Assembly: GCF_006376615.1 (NCBI RefSeq)
Contig: NZ_VEXQ01000028.1
Coordinates: 1 to 37,545 of the forward strand
Reading direction: 5' to 3'
DNA length: 37,545 nucleotides
Source of the DNA: Buttiauxella sp. B2
GTDB taxonomy: Bacteria; Pseudomonadota; Gammaproteobacteria; Enterobacterales; Enterobacteriaceae
Shown here: piece by piece, positions 24,728 through 32,438 of the stretch
Position numbering within the stretch: position 1 is the stretch's first letter
Layout of the letters: the number at the start of each line of letters is the position of its first letter
Program-made: the position numbers and the translations under genes
Notes under the pieces: generated by a model
Told to the model about the DNA's origin: nothing
Seen by the model: only the letters and a program-made list of their open reading frames with translations
Database searches by the model: none

Positions 24728-24757
24728 AAGCCACCCTATGGAAACATAGGGTGGCTT
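24728..24757. terminator. 13-bp perfect hairpin with GAAA tetraloop
   Basis: AAGCCACCCTATG (24728-24740) and CATAGGGTGGCTT (24745-24757) enclose GAAA, followed by TCTGTTATTT on the plus strand. It lies 5 bases beyond the stop of the minus-strand membrane frame at 24762, which it could also terminate. Confidence 0.75.
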
Positions 24758-24761
24758 TCTG

Positions 24762-25124
24762 TTATTTAGGATTGTGTAAGAGAAAAGTCCCTTTGGCGGC
24801 AGCAATATAGTAGTAAAGTAGAACCAGGTCGACGACTATGATACTCACAGAGTGGTAAAGTCCGGAGAGAAAGAGTATTGATTTGTGCGTAGCGAAGTAA
24901 ACTACCATGAGCACAGCGCCGATGCGACTGTTAAGAAAAATAAGATAGGTTAGTAGAGCAATTACCAAAAACTCATCAGGAGTTTGTAAGTACTGAAAAT
25001 ATATACAGTTACTGCATTCATTAAATATCACAACAAATATCGTGTACAGCAACGATAATAATCCTGCCAGCCATCCTTGACGGATTGATTTTTCACCTGG
25101 AGACTTTTTTCTGTTTAATGCAAT
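24762..25124 (-). pseudogene. Possible small membrane-protein gene without a normal start codon
   Basis: The minus frame from 25142 (after a stop) to TAA 24762 reads like a real protein. A basic leader (ALNRKKSPGEKSIRQGWLAG) is followed by four predicted hydrophobic helices (such as LLSLLYTIFVVIF and VLMVVYFATHKSI) and a short tail. It ends 5 bases before a strong hairpin. No ATG, GTG or good TTG start lies ahead of the basic leader. The best candidate is ATT at 25124 (I-A-L-N), possibly a mutated ATG; a TTG at 25052 would cut off the leader. Either it uses a rare start or it is inactivated. Family not recognised. Confidence 0.35.
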
Positions 25125-25306
25125 AGGCGTTGTGATTGTATTCTACTCCAGTTGGAAAGACTGGTTTATTATAATAATAACTATTCAAATACAATTAATT
25201 GCTTTATGTAAAAATAAACTATTCAGTGTTTTCAATGATGTTATTGATGTGTTAATAATATAGGTGTTTAGCTGTTTGTAATACTTAATATTTTTAAGGG
25301 TATAGA

Positions 25307-25708
25307 ATGAAGAAAGTATTTAAAATTGTCATGATGGCTACTGTTTTGGCCTTTTCAGGTGTAGCAATGGCGTCTAATTCTACAGAAACGCTACCGCAGG
25401 ATACATTATCAAAGCAGCTCAAGCTTTCACCTGAACAAATGAAAACGGTAAAAACGCTTCGTGAGGATGCGCAAAAAGAGATCGCTAAAATTAATACCGA
25501 TTCTTTAACGCAAGATGCGATTATTAATATGTTTCAAACCGGCGAGTGGAACGATAGCGAAGCGAAGAAGCAACTCAGTGCTATTAGCAATATACAGAGT
25601 CAAGTGCGCTACCAGCGAGCAAAATATTTGTTTGATGTTAGCCGAGTGTTAACCACTGAACAAAAACAACAATTGCAGCAGATGCTGATTGAGAAGCAAC
25701 TTTACTGA
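25307..25708 (+). CDS. Spy/CpxP-like periplasmic protein
   Basis: A 133-residue protein with a signal peptide (MKKVFKIVMMATVLAFSGVA to MAS, about residue 23) and an all-helical mature part. LSPEQMKTVKTLR and LTTEQKQQLQQML are the two LTxxQ-type motifs of the Spy/CpxP family, which are stress-induced ATP-independent periplasmic chaperones or Cpx inhibitors. The protein is slightly shorter than Spy or CpxP. The 160-base upstream region is very AT-rich; AAGGG lies before ATG 25307. It stands alone between terminators and has no obvious operon partner. Confidence 0.7.
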   Translation: MKKVFKIVMMATVLAFSGVAMASNSTETLPQDTLSKQLKLSPEQMKTVKTLREDAQKEIAKINTDSLTQDAIINMFQTGEWNDSEAKKQLSAISNIQSQVRYQRAKYLFDVSRVLTTEQKQQLQQMLIEKQLY

Positions 25709-25772
25709 TTATTTGTGGCGTTGAATGTCGGATGCAGCTATTGCTTACCCGATCGATAAAAAGCAGTTGCAG

Positions 25773-25799
25773 GGTGGATTAGCGTATGCGACATCCACC
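25773..25799. repeat. REP-like palindrome between convergent genes
   Basis: GGTGGAT (25773-25779) and ATCCACC (25793-25799) form a 7-bp hairpin. A related TGTCGGATGCAG phrase lies about 40 bases upstream (25727-25738). It is consistent with a repetitive extragenic palindrome serving as a shared transcript end. Confidence 0.4.
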
Positions 25800-25812
25800 G
25801 ACTTTCGTGTAT

Positions 25813-26205
25813 TCAGACATTTTTCTCAGTGATTGGTTTTAATGCTTTATTTATCTGCACTAACCCCTCTTTATTTTGATCTTTCAGATAGATATTATTC
25901 AGCTCATCAAATTGCTCAAGCTTGGTAAGCGCTTGAAAAACATTATCAATACCGTGGCGATTATCAAAGACATCAACACTTCTCAGATTGTCTACTCGTG
26001 CCGATTTTATTTCCTTGGTGAGGCTTGAAATAGCCTTCTTGTTGGCTGTATGCAGGCTTTTGAGTTCTTCAGAGTTACTATTAGTAGCCGTAGACATCAC
26101 ACCTGGTTGGAATTCAAGAGTATTTAAAGCTTCCACCGTTTCATCACCGGGATTGGCGCAGCCAGCGATAACGAAAGTGAATAAAAGTATGTATTTTTTT
26201 AACAC
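25813..26205 (-). CDS. Small predicted lipoprotein of unknown function
   Basis: I start at GTG 26205, preceded by AAGGAAA at correct spacing, giving 130 residues. A longer upstream frame lacks this support. The leader is KKYILLFTFVIAGC with lipobox I-A-G-C, so Cys14 would be lipidated; Asn-Pro follow, which suggests outer-membrane sorting. The remainder is helical and charged with two short coiled-coil-like stretches. I recognise no family. It is a single gene between a REP-like and a mini-ERIC palindrome. Confidence 0.65.
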   Translation of the reverse strand: MLKKYILLFTFVIAGCANPGDETVEALNTLEFQPGVMSTATNSNSEELKSLHTANKKAISSLTKEIKSARVDNLRSVDVFDNRHGIDNVFQALTKLEQFDELNNIYLKDQNKEGLVQINKALKPITEKNV

Positions 26206-26302
26206 GATATTTCCTTGCAGTTTGCTGACTAAATAATTCAGACGGCAAGTTACTCGCAATAGTTATCCTGGAACCATCGATAGTTTGTTTAATTTTAAAT
26301 TT

Positions 26303-26362
26303 TATACCCATCATACTTCGAGCTACAGGGCGTTATCTGCACCTCGAATTATGACGGGTATA
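26303..26362. repeat. Miniature ERIC palindrome (60 bases)
   Basis: TATACCCATCATACTTCGAG on the left and CCTCGAATTATGACGGGTAT on the right are the outer ERIC ends joined directly, with the central part deleted. It forms a long imperfect hairpin 18 bases beyond the yghU stop. Confidence 0.7.
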
Positions 26363-26379
26363 GCAGTCGAGTGAGAATG

Positions 26380-27246
26380 TTACTTCGCCAGTTTATCTTC
26401 GGTGCGTAACTCAAAATCAGACGCGTCGTGGCGTTCGTGTAACTGCTCAGACGGTTCGCCGAACGTGCGATTCACAATGCGCCCACGTTTCACAGCAGGA
26501 CGTTTAGCCACTTCATCAGCCCAACGCACGAAGTTTTTGTACGACGCGATGTCGAGGAACTCTGCTGCGTCATACAGTCCGCCTTTTGCCAGGCTGCCAT
26601 ACCATGGCCAAATGGCGATATCTGCAATCGAGTATTCATCTCCGGCAATAAAACGGTGCGTCGCCAGTTGTCTGTCGAGTACGTCTAACTGACGCTTAGT
26701 TTCCATGGTAAAGCGGTTAATCGCGTATTCAATCTTCAACGGTGCGTAATTGTAGAAATGACCAAATCCTCCACCGAGATATGGCGCTGAACCTTGCAGC
26801 CAGAACAGCCAGTTCAAGGTTTCGGTTCGAGCCGCAATATCTTTTGGCAAGAAATGCCCGAACTTCTCGGCAAGGTAAAGCAGGATTGCACCGGATTCAA
26901 AGACGCGAATCGGAGGTGTCATCGAATGGTCCATCAGTGCCGGGATTTTCGAATTTGGGTTCACGTCCACAAAGCCGCTTGAGAATTGATCCCCTTCACC
27001 GATACGAATCAGGTGCGCATCATACTCAGCGCCGCTTTCACCCAGAGCCAGCAACTCCTCAAGCAAAATAGTGACTTTTTGCCCATTAGGTGTGCCAAGG
27101 GAATAGAGCTGTAATGGGTGCTTGCCGATGGGCAGAGTATGTTCGTGAGTTGGGCCTGCAATCGGGCGGTTGATGTTAGCAAAGGTACCGCCTTCGCCTT
27201 TTTTCCACGTCCAAACTTTTGGGGGCTGATAGTTATTATCTGACAT
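26380..27246 (-). CDS. yghU: YghU glutathione-dependent disulfide-bond reductase
   Basis: A 288-residue glutathione transferase homologue, the same length as E. coli YghU. The extended N-terminus (YQPPKVWTWKKGEGGTFANI) precedes a thioredoxin-like domain (about 45-130; NPNSKIPAL, then FESGAILLYLAEKFG) and the helical domain (about 135-260; GGGFGHFYNYAPLKIEYA). The C-terminal tail QLHERHDASDFE matches E. coli. Nu-class enzymes of this kind bind two glutathiones and reduce disulfides and organic peroxides. It is transcribed alone, divergent from the qui operon. Confidence 0.96.
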   Translation of the reverse strand: MSDNNYQPPKVWTWKKGEGGTFANINRPIAGPTHEHTLPIGKHPLQLYSLGTPNGQKVTILLEELLALGESGAEYDAHLIRIGEGDQFSSGFVDVNPNSKIPALMDHSMTPPIRVFESGAILLYLAEKFGHFLPKDIAARTETLNWLFWLQGSAPYLGGGFGHFYNYAPLKIEYAINRFTMETKRQLDVLDRQLATHRFIAGDEYSIADIAIWPWYGSLAKGGLYDAAEFLDIASYKNFVRWADEVAKRPAVKRGRIVNRTFGEPSEQLHERHDASDFELRTEDKLAK

Positions 27247-27439
27247 GTTGTGTCTGCCTATGAGTTGCCGAGGAGTGATTGAAAAGTGTAACCCGACTTT
27301 GTTTTGTTCGGTAATCGCCCGCTATTTTTTTTAACTTCCTGTGGTGTGATCTAAATTAACAATTAATTAACTATAAGTTTGCAATATGAACCAAATGATA
27401 CAACATTAATCGAATTATCCCGAAAGACCAGGAGCCATC

Positions 27440-29305
27440 ATGCAACGTTCAATTGCAACTGTATCAATCTCTGGCACGTTGCCTGAAAAACTGGCCGCAA
27501 TCTCGGCTGCTGGTTTTGACGGTGTTGAAATCTTCGAAAATGACTTGCTCTATTATCCAGGATCGCCCGCTGATGTGCGTAAAATGGCGGCAGACCTGGG
27601 GCTGAGCATCACGTTATTCCAACCGTTTCGTGATTTTGAAGGCGCCACGCGTCCGCAGTTTGTCAGTAACCTGGAGCGTGCGCGGCGCAAGTTTGCTCTG
27701 ATGCATGAGCTTGGATGCAACACCATGTTGCTATGCAGCAACGTGGCCCCCGATTGTTCCGCCAACCTGGATTTGCAGGTCAGCGATCTGGCGCATCTGG
27801 CTGAACTTGCTAAAAAAAATGAAATTACTGTAGGTTATGAAGCGCTGGCGTGGGGCACTCATGTGAACCGCTATCGCCAGGCCTGGGAGCGAGTAAAACA
27901 GGTTAATAGCTCAGCAATGGGTCTGGTTCTTGATAGCTTCCATGTGCTTTCGCTTGGCGACCAGTTGATTAATCTCGACGATATCCCCCTCGATAAAATC
28001 ACCTTCCTGCAACTGGCCGATGCGCCATTGATGAAAATGGATGTACTCGAGTGGAGCCGTCATTTCCGCAACTTTCCAGGGCAGGGCGAATTGCCGGTGG
28101 TGGAATTTACTCGTCTGCTGACTGAGAAGGGCTACCGGGGTCCGTGGTCGCTTGAGATTTTCAATGACAGCTTCCGTGCCACGCCGAACACACCAACGGC
28201 CAAAGACGGGTTTCGCTCCTTATTATGGCTGGAGGAACAGACCTGGAATGGCAACCCGAAAATTGATGCGCAACTGTTCCATAGTGCACCGCAGGCCAGT
28301 TATCAGGGCATCGAGTTTTTAGAGTTTGCGACCGACGCACAAGACGCGGTCGTACTGGGAAACGCGCTACAGCCTCTGGGTTTTGCCCCAGCCGGGGAGC
28401 ATCGCTCAAAAGATGTTTCACTGTGGCGCAACGGTGGCGTGAATGTGATTGTTAACCACCAGGCGCACAGTTGGGCGGATGAGTTTCATCGTCGCCACGG
28501 TGTTTCACTTTGTGCGATGGCGTGGCGCGTTAAAGGTGCGGCAAATTTACTCCAACGGGCGCAGGATTATGGTTATCCGATCTGGCGTGAAGAACACGGC
28601 CCGGATGAGCGTGCGCTGGCGGCAATTTGCGCTCCGGACGGCAGCTTAATTTACCTGATAGAAGCGCCAGAGCAGGGTGAAAGTGATATTTATCAGACAG
28701 ATTTTCACCTGACAGAATCAGCGAATAAAGGCACGCTCATCGGCATTGATCATCTGGCTTTAGGGTTAATAGAAGGTAGCCGTGATAACTGGATAATGTT
28801 TTTCCGCGCGGTGTTTGGTTTTGAGCTGGATAACGAGTTGAGCGTGCCGGATCCGTACGGACTGGTCAGAAGCCAGGTGATGCACAGTCCTTGCCATTCA
28901 ATTCGCCTGCCACTGAATATGTCGCACAGTCTTGATACGCAAATCGCCCGTTCAGTGGCGAGTTATCAAGGAGCTGGCCTGCAACACGCGGCATTTGCGT
29001 GTGATGATTTACCAGAGACGGTGGAAAGTTTGCAGTCGCAAGGGCTGAAACTACTGCCGATTCCAGCGAACTATTATGGCGATTTACTGGCGCGTTATGG
29101 AACAAACAATGCCTTATTACAGGGGCTTGAGCACCTGAATATTCTTTATGAACGCGATGCTCACTTGCAGGAGTTTTTACACGCCTACACGCCACCTTTC
29201 CGCCCTGACCGTTTCTTCTTTGAACTGGTCGAGCGACGGGGGGATTATCAACAATATGGTGCAACCAACGCAGCGGTTCGATTGGCTGCGATGCAAATAC
29301 GTTGA
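27440..29305 (+). CDS. quiC: 3-Dehydroshikimate dehydratase (QuiC-type, fused to an HPPD-like domain)
   Basis: A 621-residue two-domain protein. Residues 1-280 are a sugar-isomerase-like TIM barrel with metal ligands Glu134 (GYEALAWG), Asp165 (VLDSFH), Gln191 (FLQLAD) and Glu239 (SLEIFND), the ligand set of bacterial QuiC dehydratases. Residues about 290-615 are a 4-hydroxyphenylpyruvate-dioxygenase-like VOC domain with His in GIDHLALG, His in LQHAAFACDD and Glu in FFFELVERRGD. The N-terminal part turns 3-dehydroshikimate into protocatechuate; the role of the C-terminal part is not established. GGAG precedes ATG 27440. First gene of an operon with a transporter and a dehydrogenase. No protocatechuate-cleaving genes are in the window. 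Confidence 0.92.
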   Translation: MQRSIATVSISGTLPEKLAAISAAGFDGVEIFENDLLYYPGSPADVRKMAADLGLSITLFQPFRDFEGATRPQFVSNLERARRKFALMHELGCNTMLLCSNVAPDCSANLDLQVSDLAHLAELAKKNEITVGYEALAWGTHVNRYRQAWERVKQVNSSAMGLVLDSFHVLSLGDQLINLDDIPLDKITFLQLADAPLMKMDVLEWSRHFRNFPGQGELPVVEFTRLLTEKGYRGPWSLEIFNDSFRATPNTPTAKDGFRSLLWLEEQTWNGNPKIDAQLFHSAPQASYQGIEFLEFATDAQDAVVLGNALQPLGFAPAGEHRSKDVSLWRNGGVNVIVNHQAHSWADEFHRRHGVSLCAMAWRVKGAANLLQRAQDYGYPIWREEHGPDERALAAICAPDGSLIYLIEAPEQGESDIYQTDFHLTESANKGTLIGIDHLALGLIEGSRDNWIMFFRAVFGFELDNELSVPDPYGLVRSQVMHSPCHSIRLPLNMSHSLDTQIARSVASYQGAGLQHAAFACDDLPETVESLQSQGLKLLPIPANYYGDLLARYGTNNALLQGLEHLNILYERDAHLQEFLHAYTPPFRPDRFFFELVERRGDYQQYGATNAAVRLAAMQIR

Positions 29306-29377
29306 TGCGGTTTAAAACAATAAATGAACCGTAAGGTTCAATTTTGCACCTGTAACCTACCGACAGAGGAATAAATA

Positions 29378-30694
29378 ATGGCGAGTTATGGCCAGGGCGA
29401 TACCACCGCCCCGAAAGCTGGTGTAGTGAAACGATCCCGAACCCGACTGGTTATTCTGACCCTTCTGGCTATCGGGACCATGATCAATTACCTCGACCGC
29501 ACAGTATTAGGTATTGCTGCACCGCAACTGAGTGCGGATCTCGGAATCGGTGCGGCAACCATGGGGATTGTGTTCTCGGCATTTGCCTGGACTTACGCAG
29601 CGATGCAAATCCCTGGCGGCATCTTTCTTGATCGTTTCGGCAACAAAGTTACCTACGCACTGGCGCTATTTTTCTGGTCGACATTTACCTTATTCCACGG
29701 GTTAACGGTTGGGCTGAAAACGCTGCTGTTATGCCGCCTTGGTTTGGGGATTAGTGAAGCACCGTGTTTCCCGGTAAACAGTCGCGTAGTCGGGAAGTGG
29801 TTCCCGCAGCATGAGCGGGCACGTGCAACGGCGGTGTATACCGTTGGGGAATACATCGGGCTGGCGGCGTTTGCCCCGCTGTTGTTCTTTATTATGGAGA
29901 GGTTCGGCTGGCGAGCGTTGTTTATCACCGTTGGCGTGGTGGGCATTCTGTTTGTGCTGGTGTGGTGGCGTTATTACCACGAGCCGCATGAGTCCAAAAC
30001 GGCTAACGCGCTTGAGCTTGAGTACATCGGCCACGATCAAAAAGAGGCCGAGCCAGAACCGAAAATGAACTTTAGCTGGATGAACGTCGGCAAGCTGGTG
30101 AAATGCCGCCAGATCCTTGGGGCGGGTATTGGTCAATTTGCCGGTAATACTACGTTGGTCTTTTTCCTGACCTGGTTCCCGACGTATCTTGCCACTGAAC
30201 GCCATATGCCATGGCTGAAAGTGGGCTTCTTCGCCATTATGCCGTTCCTGGCGGCGGCCGTGGGTGTGATGTTTGGCGGTTGGGTGTCAGACCAAATCCT
30301 TAAACGCACCGGTTCGGTGAACATTGCCCGTAAGTTACCAATTATCGCTGGGCTGCTGATGGCGAGCCTGATCATACTGGCTAACTGGATGCCTACTGAT
30401 GCGCTGGTGATTACGGTGATGTCGGTGGCTTTCTTCGGGCAAGGTATGGTCGGGCTGGGCTGGACGCTAATTTCTGATATGGCACCGAAAAATCTGGCGG
30501 GATTAACCGGTGGCTTATTTAACTTCTGCTCTAACCTGGCCTCCATTATTACGCCGCTGATTATTGGTTTTATTGTTGCGGCGACGGGTAACTTCTTCTA
30601 TGCACTGGTATACATCGGTGGCGCAGCGTTGCTGGGTGTATTTGCGTATGTCTTTATTCTTGGCGATATCAAACGCATTGAATTGGCTGATTAA
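29378..30694 (+). CDS. MFS transporter (anion:cation symporter family)
   Basis: A 438-residue protein with twelve predicted membrane helices. NYLDRTVLGIAAPQL in helix 1, the GIFLDRFGNK loop between helices 2 and 3, and FPVNSRVVGKWFPQHERARA are hallmarks of the ACS family that takes up hexuronates, glucarate, phthalate and similar organic anions. Placement between quiC and a shikimate-dehydrogenase-like gene makes quinate, shikimate or 3-dehydroshikimate the likely cargo. GAGGA precedes ATG 29378. A small TGAACC-GTAA-GGTTCA hairpin (29325-29340) lies in the 72-base gap after quiC. Confidence 0.92.
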   Translation: MASYGQGDTTAPKAGVVKRSRTRLVILTLLAIGTMINYLDRTVLGIAAPQLSADLGIGAATMGIVFSAFAWTYAAMQIPGGIFLDRFGNKVTYALALFFWSTFTLFHGLTVGLKTLLLCRLGLGISEAPCFPVNSRVVGKWFPQHERARATAVYTVGEYIGLAAFAPLLFFIMERFGWRALFITVGVVGILFVLVWWRYYHEPHESKTANALELEYIGHDQKEAEPEPKMNFSWMNVGKLVKCRQILGAGIGQFAGNTTLVFFLTWFPTYLATERHMPWLKVGFFAIMPFLAAAVGVMFGGWVSDQILKRTGSVNIARKLPIIAGLLMASLIILANWMPTDALVITVMSVAFFGQGMVGLGWTLISDMAPKNLAGLTGGLFNFCSNLASIITPLIIGFIVAATGNFFYALVYIGGAALLGVFAYVFILGDIKRIELAD

Positions 30695-30751
30695 TTAATG
30701 ATGTCTGGTGGCGTCACCGCAGCGTGTGACGCCATTATAGAGGTAGATACT

Positions 30752-31588
30752 ATGGAAATTAGTGGCAACACCCGTTTGATTGCCCATCTGGGGTACCCGA
30801 CAACCACCTTCAAAGCACCGTTGATTTACAACCCGTGGTTTGATGAGCAAGGCATTGATGTAAAGGTGGTACCGATGGGGGTCAAAGCCGAAGACTACGC
30901 GCAACTCATTCCTTCTTTATTCTGCATGACCAATATTATCGGCGCACTGGTGACAATGCCGCACAAAGTCTCGACCTGCCAGTTAGTCCAAAGCCTAAGC
31001 CCAACGGCGCAAATTGCGGGTGCGTGTAATGCCATTCGCCTTGAGCCGGACGGCACCTTGCGCGGCGATATGTTTGATGGCGACGGCTTTGTGCGCGGTG
31101 TGTTGCGCAAAGGCATTCAGCTGCGTGGCGCAAGAGCGTTGGTGGTGGGCTGCGGTGGCGTCGGATCCGCTATTGCCGCGTCCCTGGCTGCTGCTGGTGT
31201 CGATACACTGGCGCTGTTTGATAGCCGCGCTGCGAGCTGCGAGGAACTGGCAAAACGCTTGCGAAGCCATTACCCGGCACTGACGGTACAGACGGGTTTG
31301 CGCAACCCGAAGGCGTTTTCCATTGTCGTGAACGCAACGCCGATGGGGATGAGTTCGGGTGACGAACTGCCTGTTGATGTGAACTTGATAACGCCAGGAA
31401 CCTTTGTCGGAGAGGTGGTAATGAAAAGCGAAATCACGCCATTTTTACGTGCAGCCCTGGAAAGGGACTGCCAGATACAACCTGGAACAGATATGTTATT
31501 TGAGATGATTCCGGCTTATATGGAGTTTTTTAGCCTGCCAAATGTCACGCCGGAAACGCTGCGTAGAGTAGCAAAAATAGAATATTAA
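30752..31588 (+). CDS. Shikimate-dehydrogenase-like oxidoreductase with altered substrate motif
   Basis: A 278-residue AroE-family protein. I start at ATG 30752 (GAGGT upstream, MEISGNTRLIAHLGYP). Catalytic Lys72 (VTMPHK) and Asp109 (FDGDGF) and the dinucleotide motif GCGGVGSA (about 133-140) are present. The substrate-anchoring SxS of AroE (IAHSKSP) is replaced by TTTFKAP (residues 17-23), as in shikimate-dehydrogenase-like or quinate-type subfamilies, and the C-terminus reads QPGTDMLFEMIPAYMEFF. It is the third gene of the qui operon, so it probably oxidises a quinate/shikimate-like compound for catabolism and is not the biosynthetic AroE. Confidence 0.88.
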   Translation: MEISGNTRLIAHLGYPTTTFKAPLIYNPWFDEQGIDVKVVPMGVKAEDYAQLIPSLFCMTNIIGALVTMPHKVSTCQLVQSLSPTAQIAGACNAIRLEPDGTLRGDMFDGDGFVRGVLRKGIQLRGARALVVGCGGVGSAIAASLAAAGVDTLALFDSRAASCEELAKRLRSHYPALTVQTGLRNPKAFSIVVNATPMGMSSGDELPVDVNLITPGTFVGEVVMKSEITPFLRAALERDCQIQPGTDMLFEMIPAYMEFFSLPNVTPETLRRVAKIEY

Positions 31589-31651
31589 CAATTGGTTAGA
31601 TGGTGGTTGGATGAGTGTGTTAGCAGGTGGTTTTCACCCGCTAAGCGAAGC

Positions 31652-31673
31652 GCTAAAAACAGCGGTTTTTAGC
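31652..31673. terminator. Hairpin after the qui operon
   Basis: GCTAAAAAC (31652-31660) pairs with GTTTTTAGC (31665-31673) around AGCG, 63 bases past the operon end. No trailing T-run; weak terminator candidate. Confidence 0.4.
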
Positions 31674-31702
31674 TCCAGACCTGCAGACGGCTAAAATAAT
31701 CC

Positions 31703-31896
31703 TTGTCATTCATCGCCCAAGCATGAGTTAATACGCCCCATCGGTTTGACGTACAGACCTTTAAAGCAACTCAGTAAAGCAGTCCTTCAAGAGTCATCCC
31801 TGGATACCCTTTGTCGTGTGCTCCTCTACCGCTTCATAAAATCTGTAAAGCATACCAAATCGCCGTAAGGCACACTCAATTCAAAAGGTAATACAC
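31703..31896 (+). promoter_or_regulatory. Cold-shock promoter and long cspA-type leader with cold box
   Basis: TTGTCA (31703-31708) is a -35 candidate. TGA-GTTAAT (31724-31732) is an extended -10. The leader from about 31740 begins TCGGTTTGACGTACAGACC and contains the cold box TGACGTACAGA (31747-31757), as in E. coli cspA. The ~156-base untranslated leader matches the temperature-sensing cspA leader in length. Confidence 0.8.
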
Positions 31897-32109
31897 ATGT
31901 CTAACAAAATGACTGGTCTGGTAAAATGGTTCAACGCTGATAAAGGCTTCGGCTTCATCACTCCAGACGACGGTTCTAAAGACCTGTTCGTACACTTCTC
32001 TGCTATCCAGAACGATGGCTACAAATCTCTTGATGAAGGCCAGAAAGTTTCCTTCACCATCGAGAACGGCGCTAAAGGCCCAGCAGCTGGTAACGTAACT
32101 AGCCTGTAA
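31897..32109 (+). CDS. cspA: CspA-family cold-shock protein
   Basis: A 70-residue single cold-shock domain with RNP1 KGFGFITP and RNP2 DLFVHFSAI intact. It differs from E. coli CspA at only a few positions and is closer to CspA than to CspB or CspG over the C-terminal half ([20 protein letters not shown]). It acts as an RNA chaperone that melts secondary structure in the cold. The leader cold box and UUCG terminator support cold induction. It is flanked by unrelated genes, so it may be an additional cspA-type copy and not the main one. Confidence 0.93.
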   Translation: MSNKMTGLVKWFNADKGFGFITPDDGSKDLFVHFSAIQNDGYKSLDEGQKVSFTIENGAKGPAAGNVTSL

Positions 32110-32137
32110 GGTTAGCGTTAACTAAGCTAGAAATTTT

Positions 32138-32161
32138 AAAACCCGCTTCGGCGGGTTTTTT
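32138..32161 (+). terminator. Rho-independent terminator of the csp gene
   Basis: AAAACCCGC, TTCG tetraloop, GCGGGTTTTTT: strong GC stem with T-run, 28 bases past the stop. Confidence 0.92.
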
Positions 32162-32267
32162 CGTTTTACTCCTACATATCCCCCACTATTTCCCCCACGA
32201 AAAAAACGCGGGTTAATCCCACGACCTTGAATACGATTCAGGCTAGTCTATGCTCAAATCAGATGCT

Positions 32268-32378
32268 TATACCCTCTATGGGGTTGGCTAGACTCATTAA
32301 TCCCACTCACTGACAAAGTAAGCTCCTGGGGATTTGCTATCTTGTCGCCTACTCACAACTCGAATTATTTAGGGTATA
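32268..32378. repeat. ERIC element upstream of the envelope operon
   Basis: About 111 bases from TTATACCC to CTCGAATTATTTAGGGTATA, with core AAGTAAGCTCCTGGGGATTT and GTCGCCT in ERIC order, orientation opposite to the element at 16918. It ends 60 bases before the first envelope gene and so probably lies in or next to its promoter or leader. Confidence 0.85.
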
Positions 32379-32438
32379 GACAGAGATTCCCTTTCTCGTT
32401 TGATTGATTAAAACATTATCTCTTTCTGGGCGACGCTG

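Noticed and set aside
29325..29340. TGAACC/GGTTCA hairpin as a true terminator between quiC and the transporter gene
   Set aside because: The stem is only 6 bp with a short T-run, too weak to separate two functionally linked genes; at most mild attenuation.
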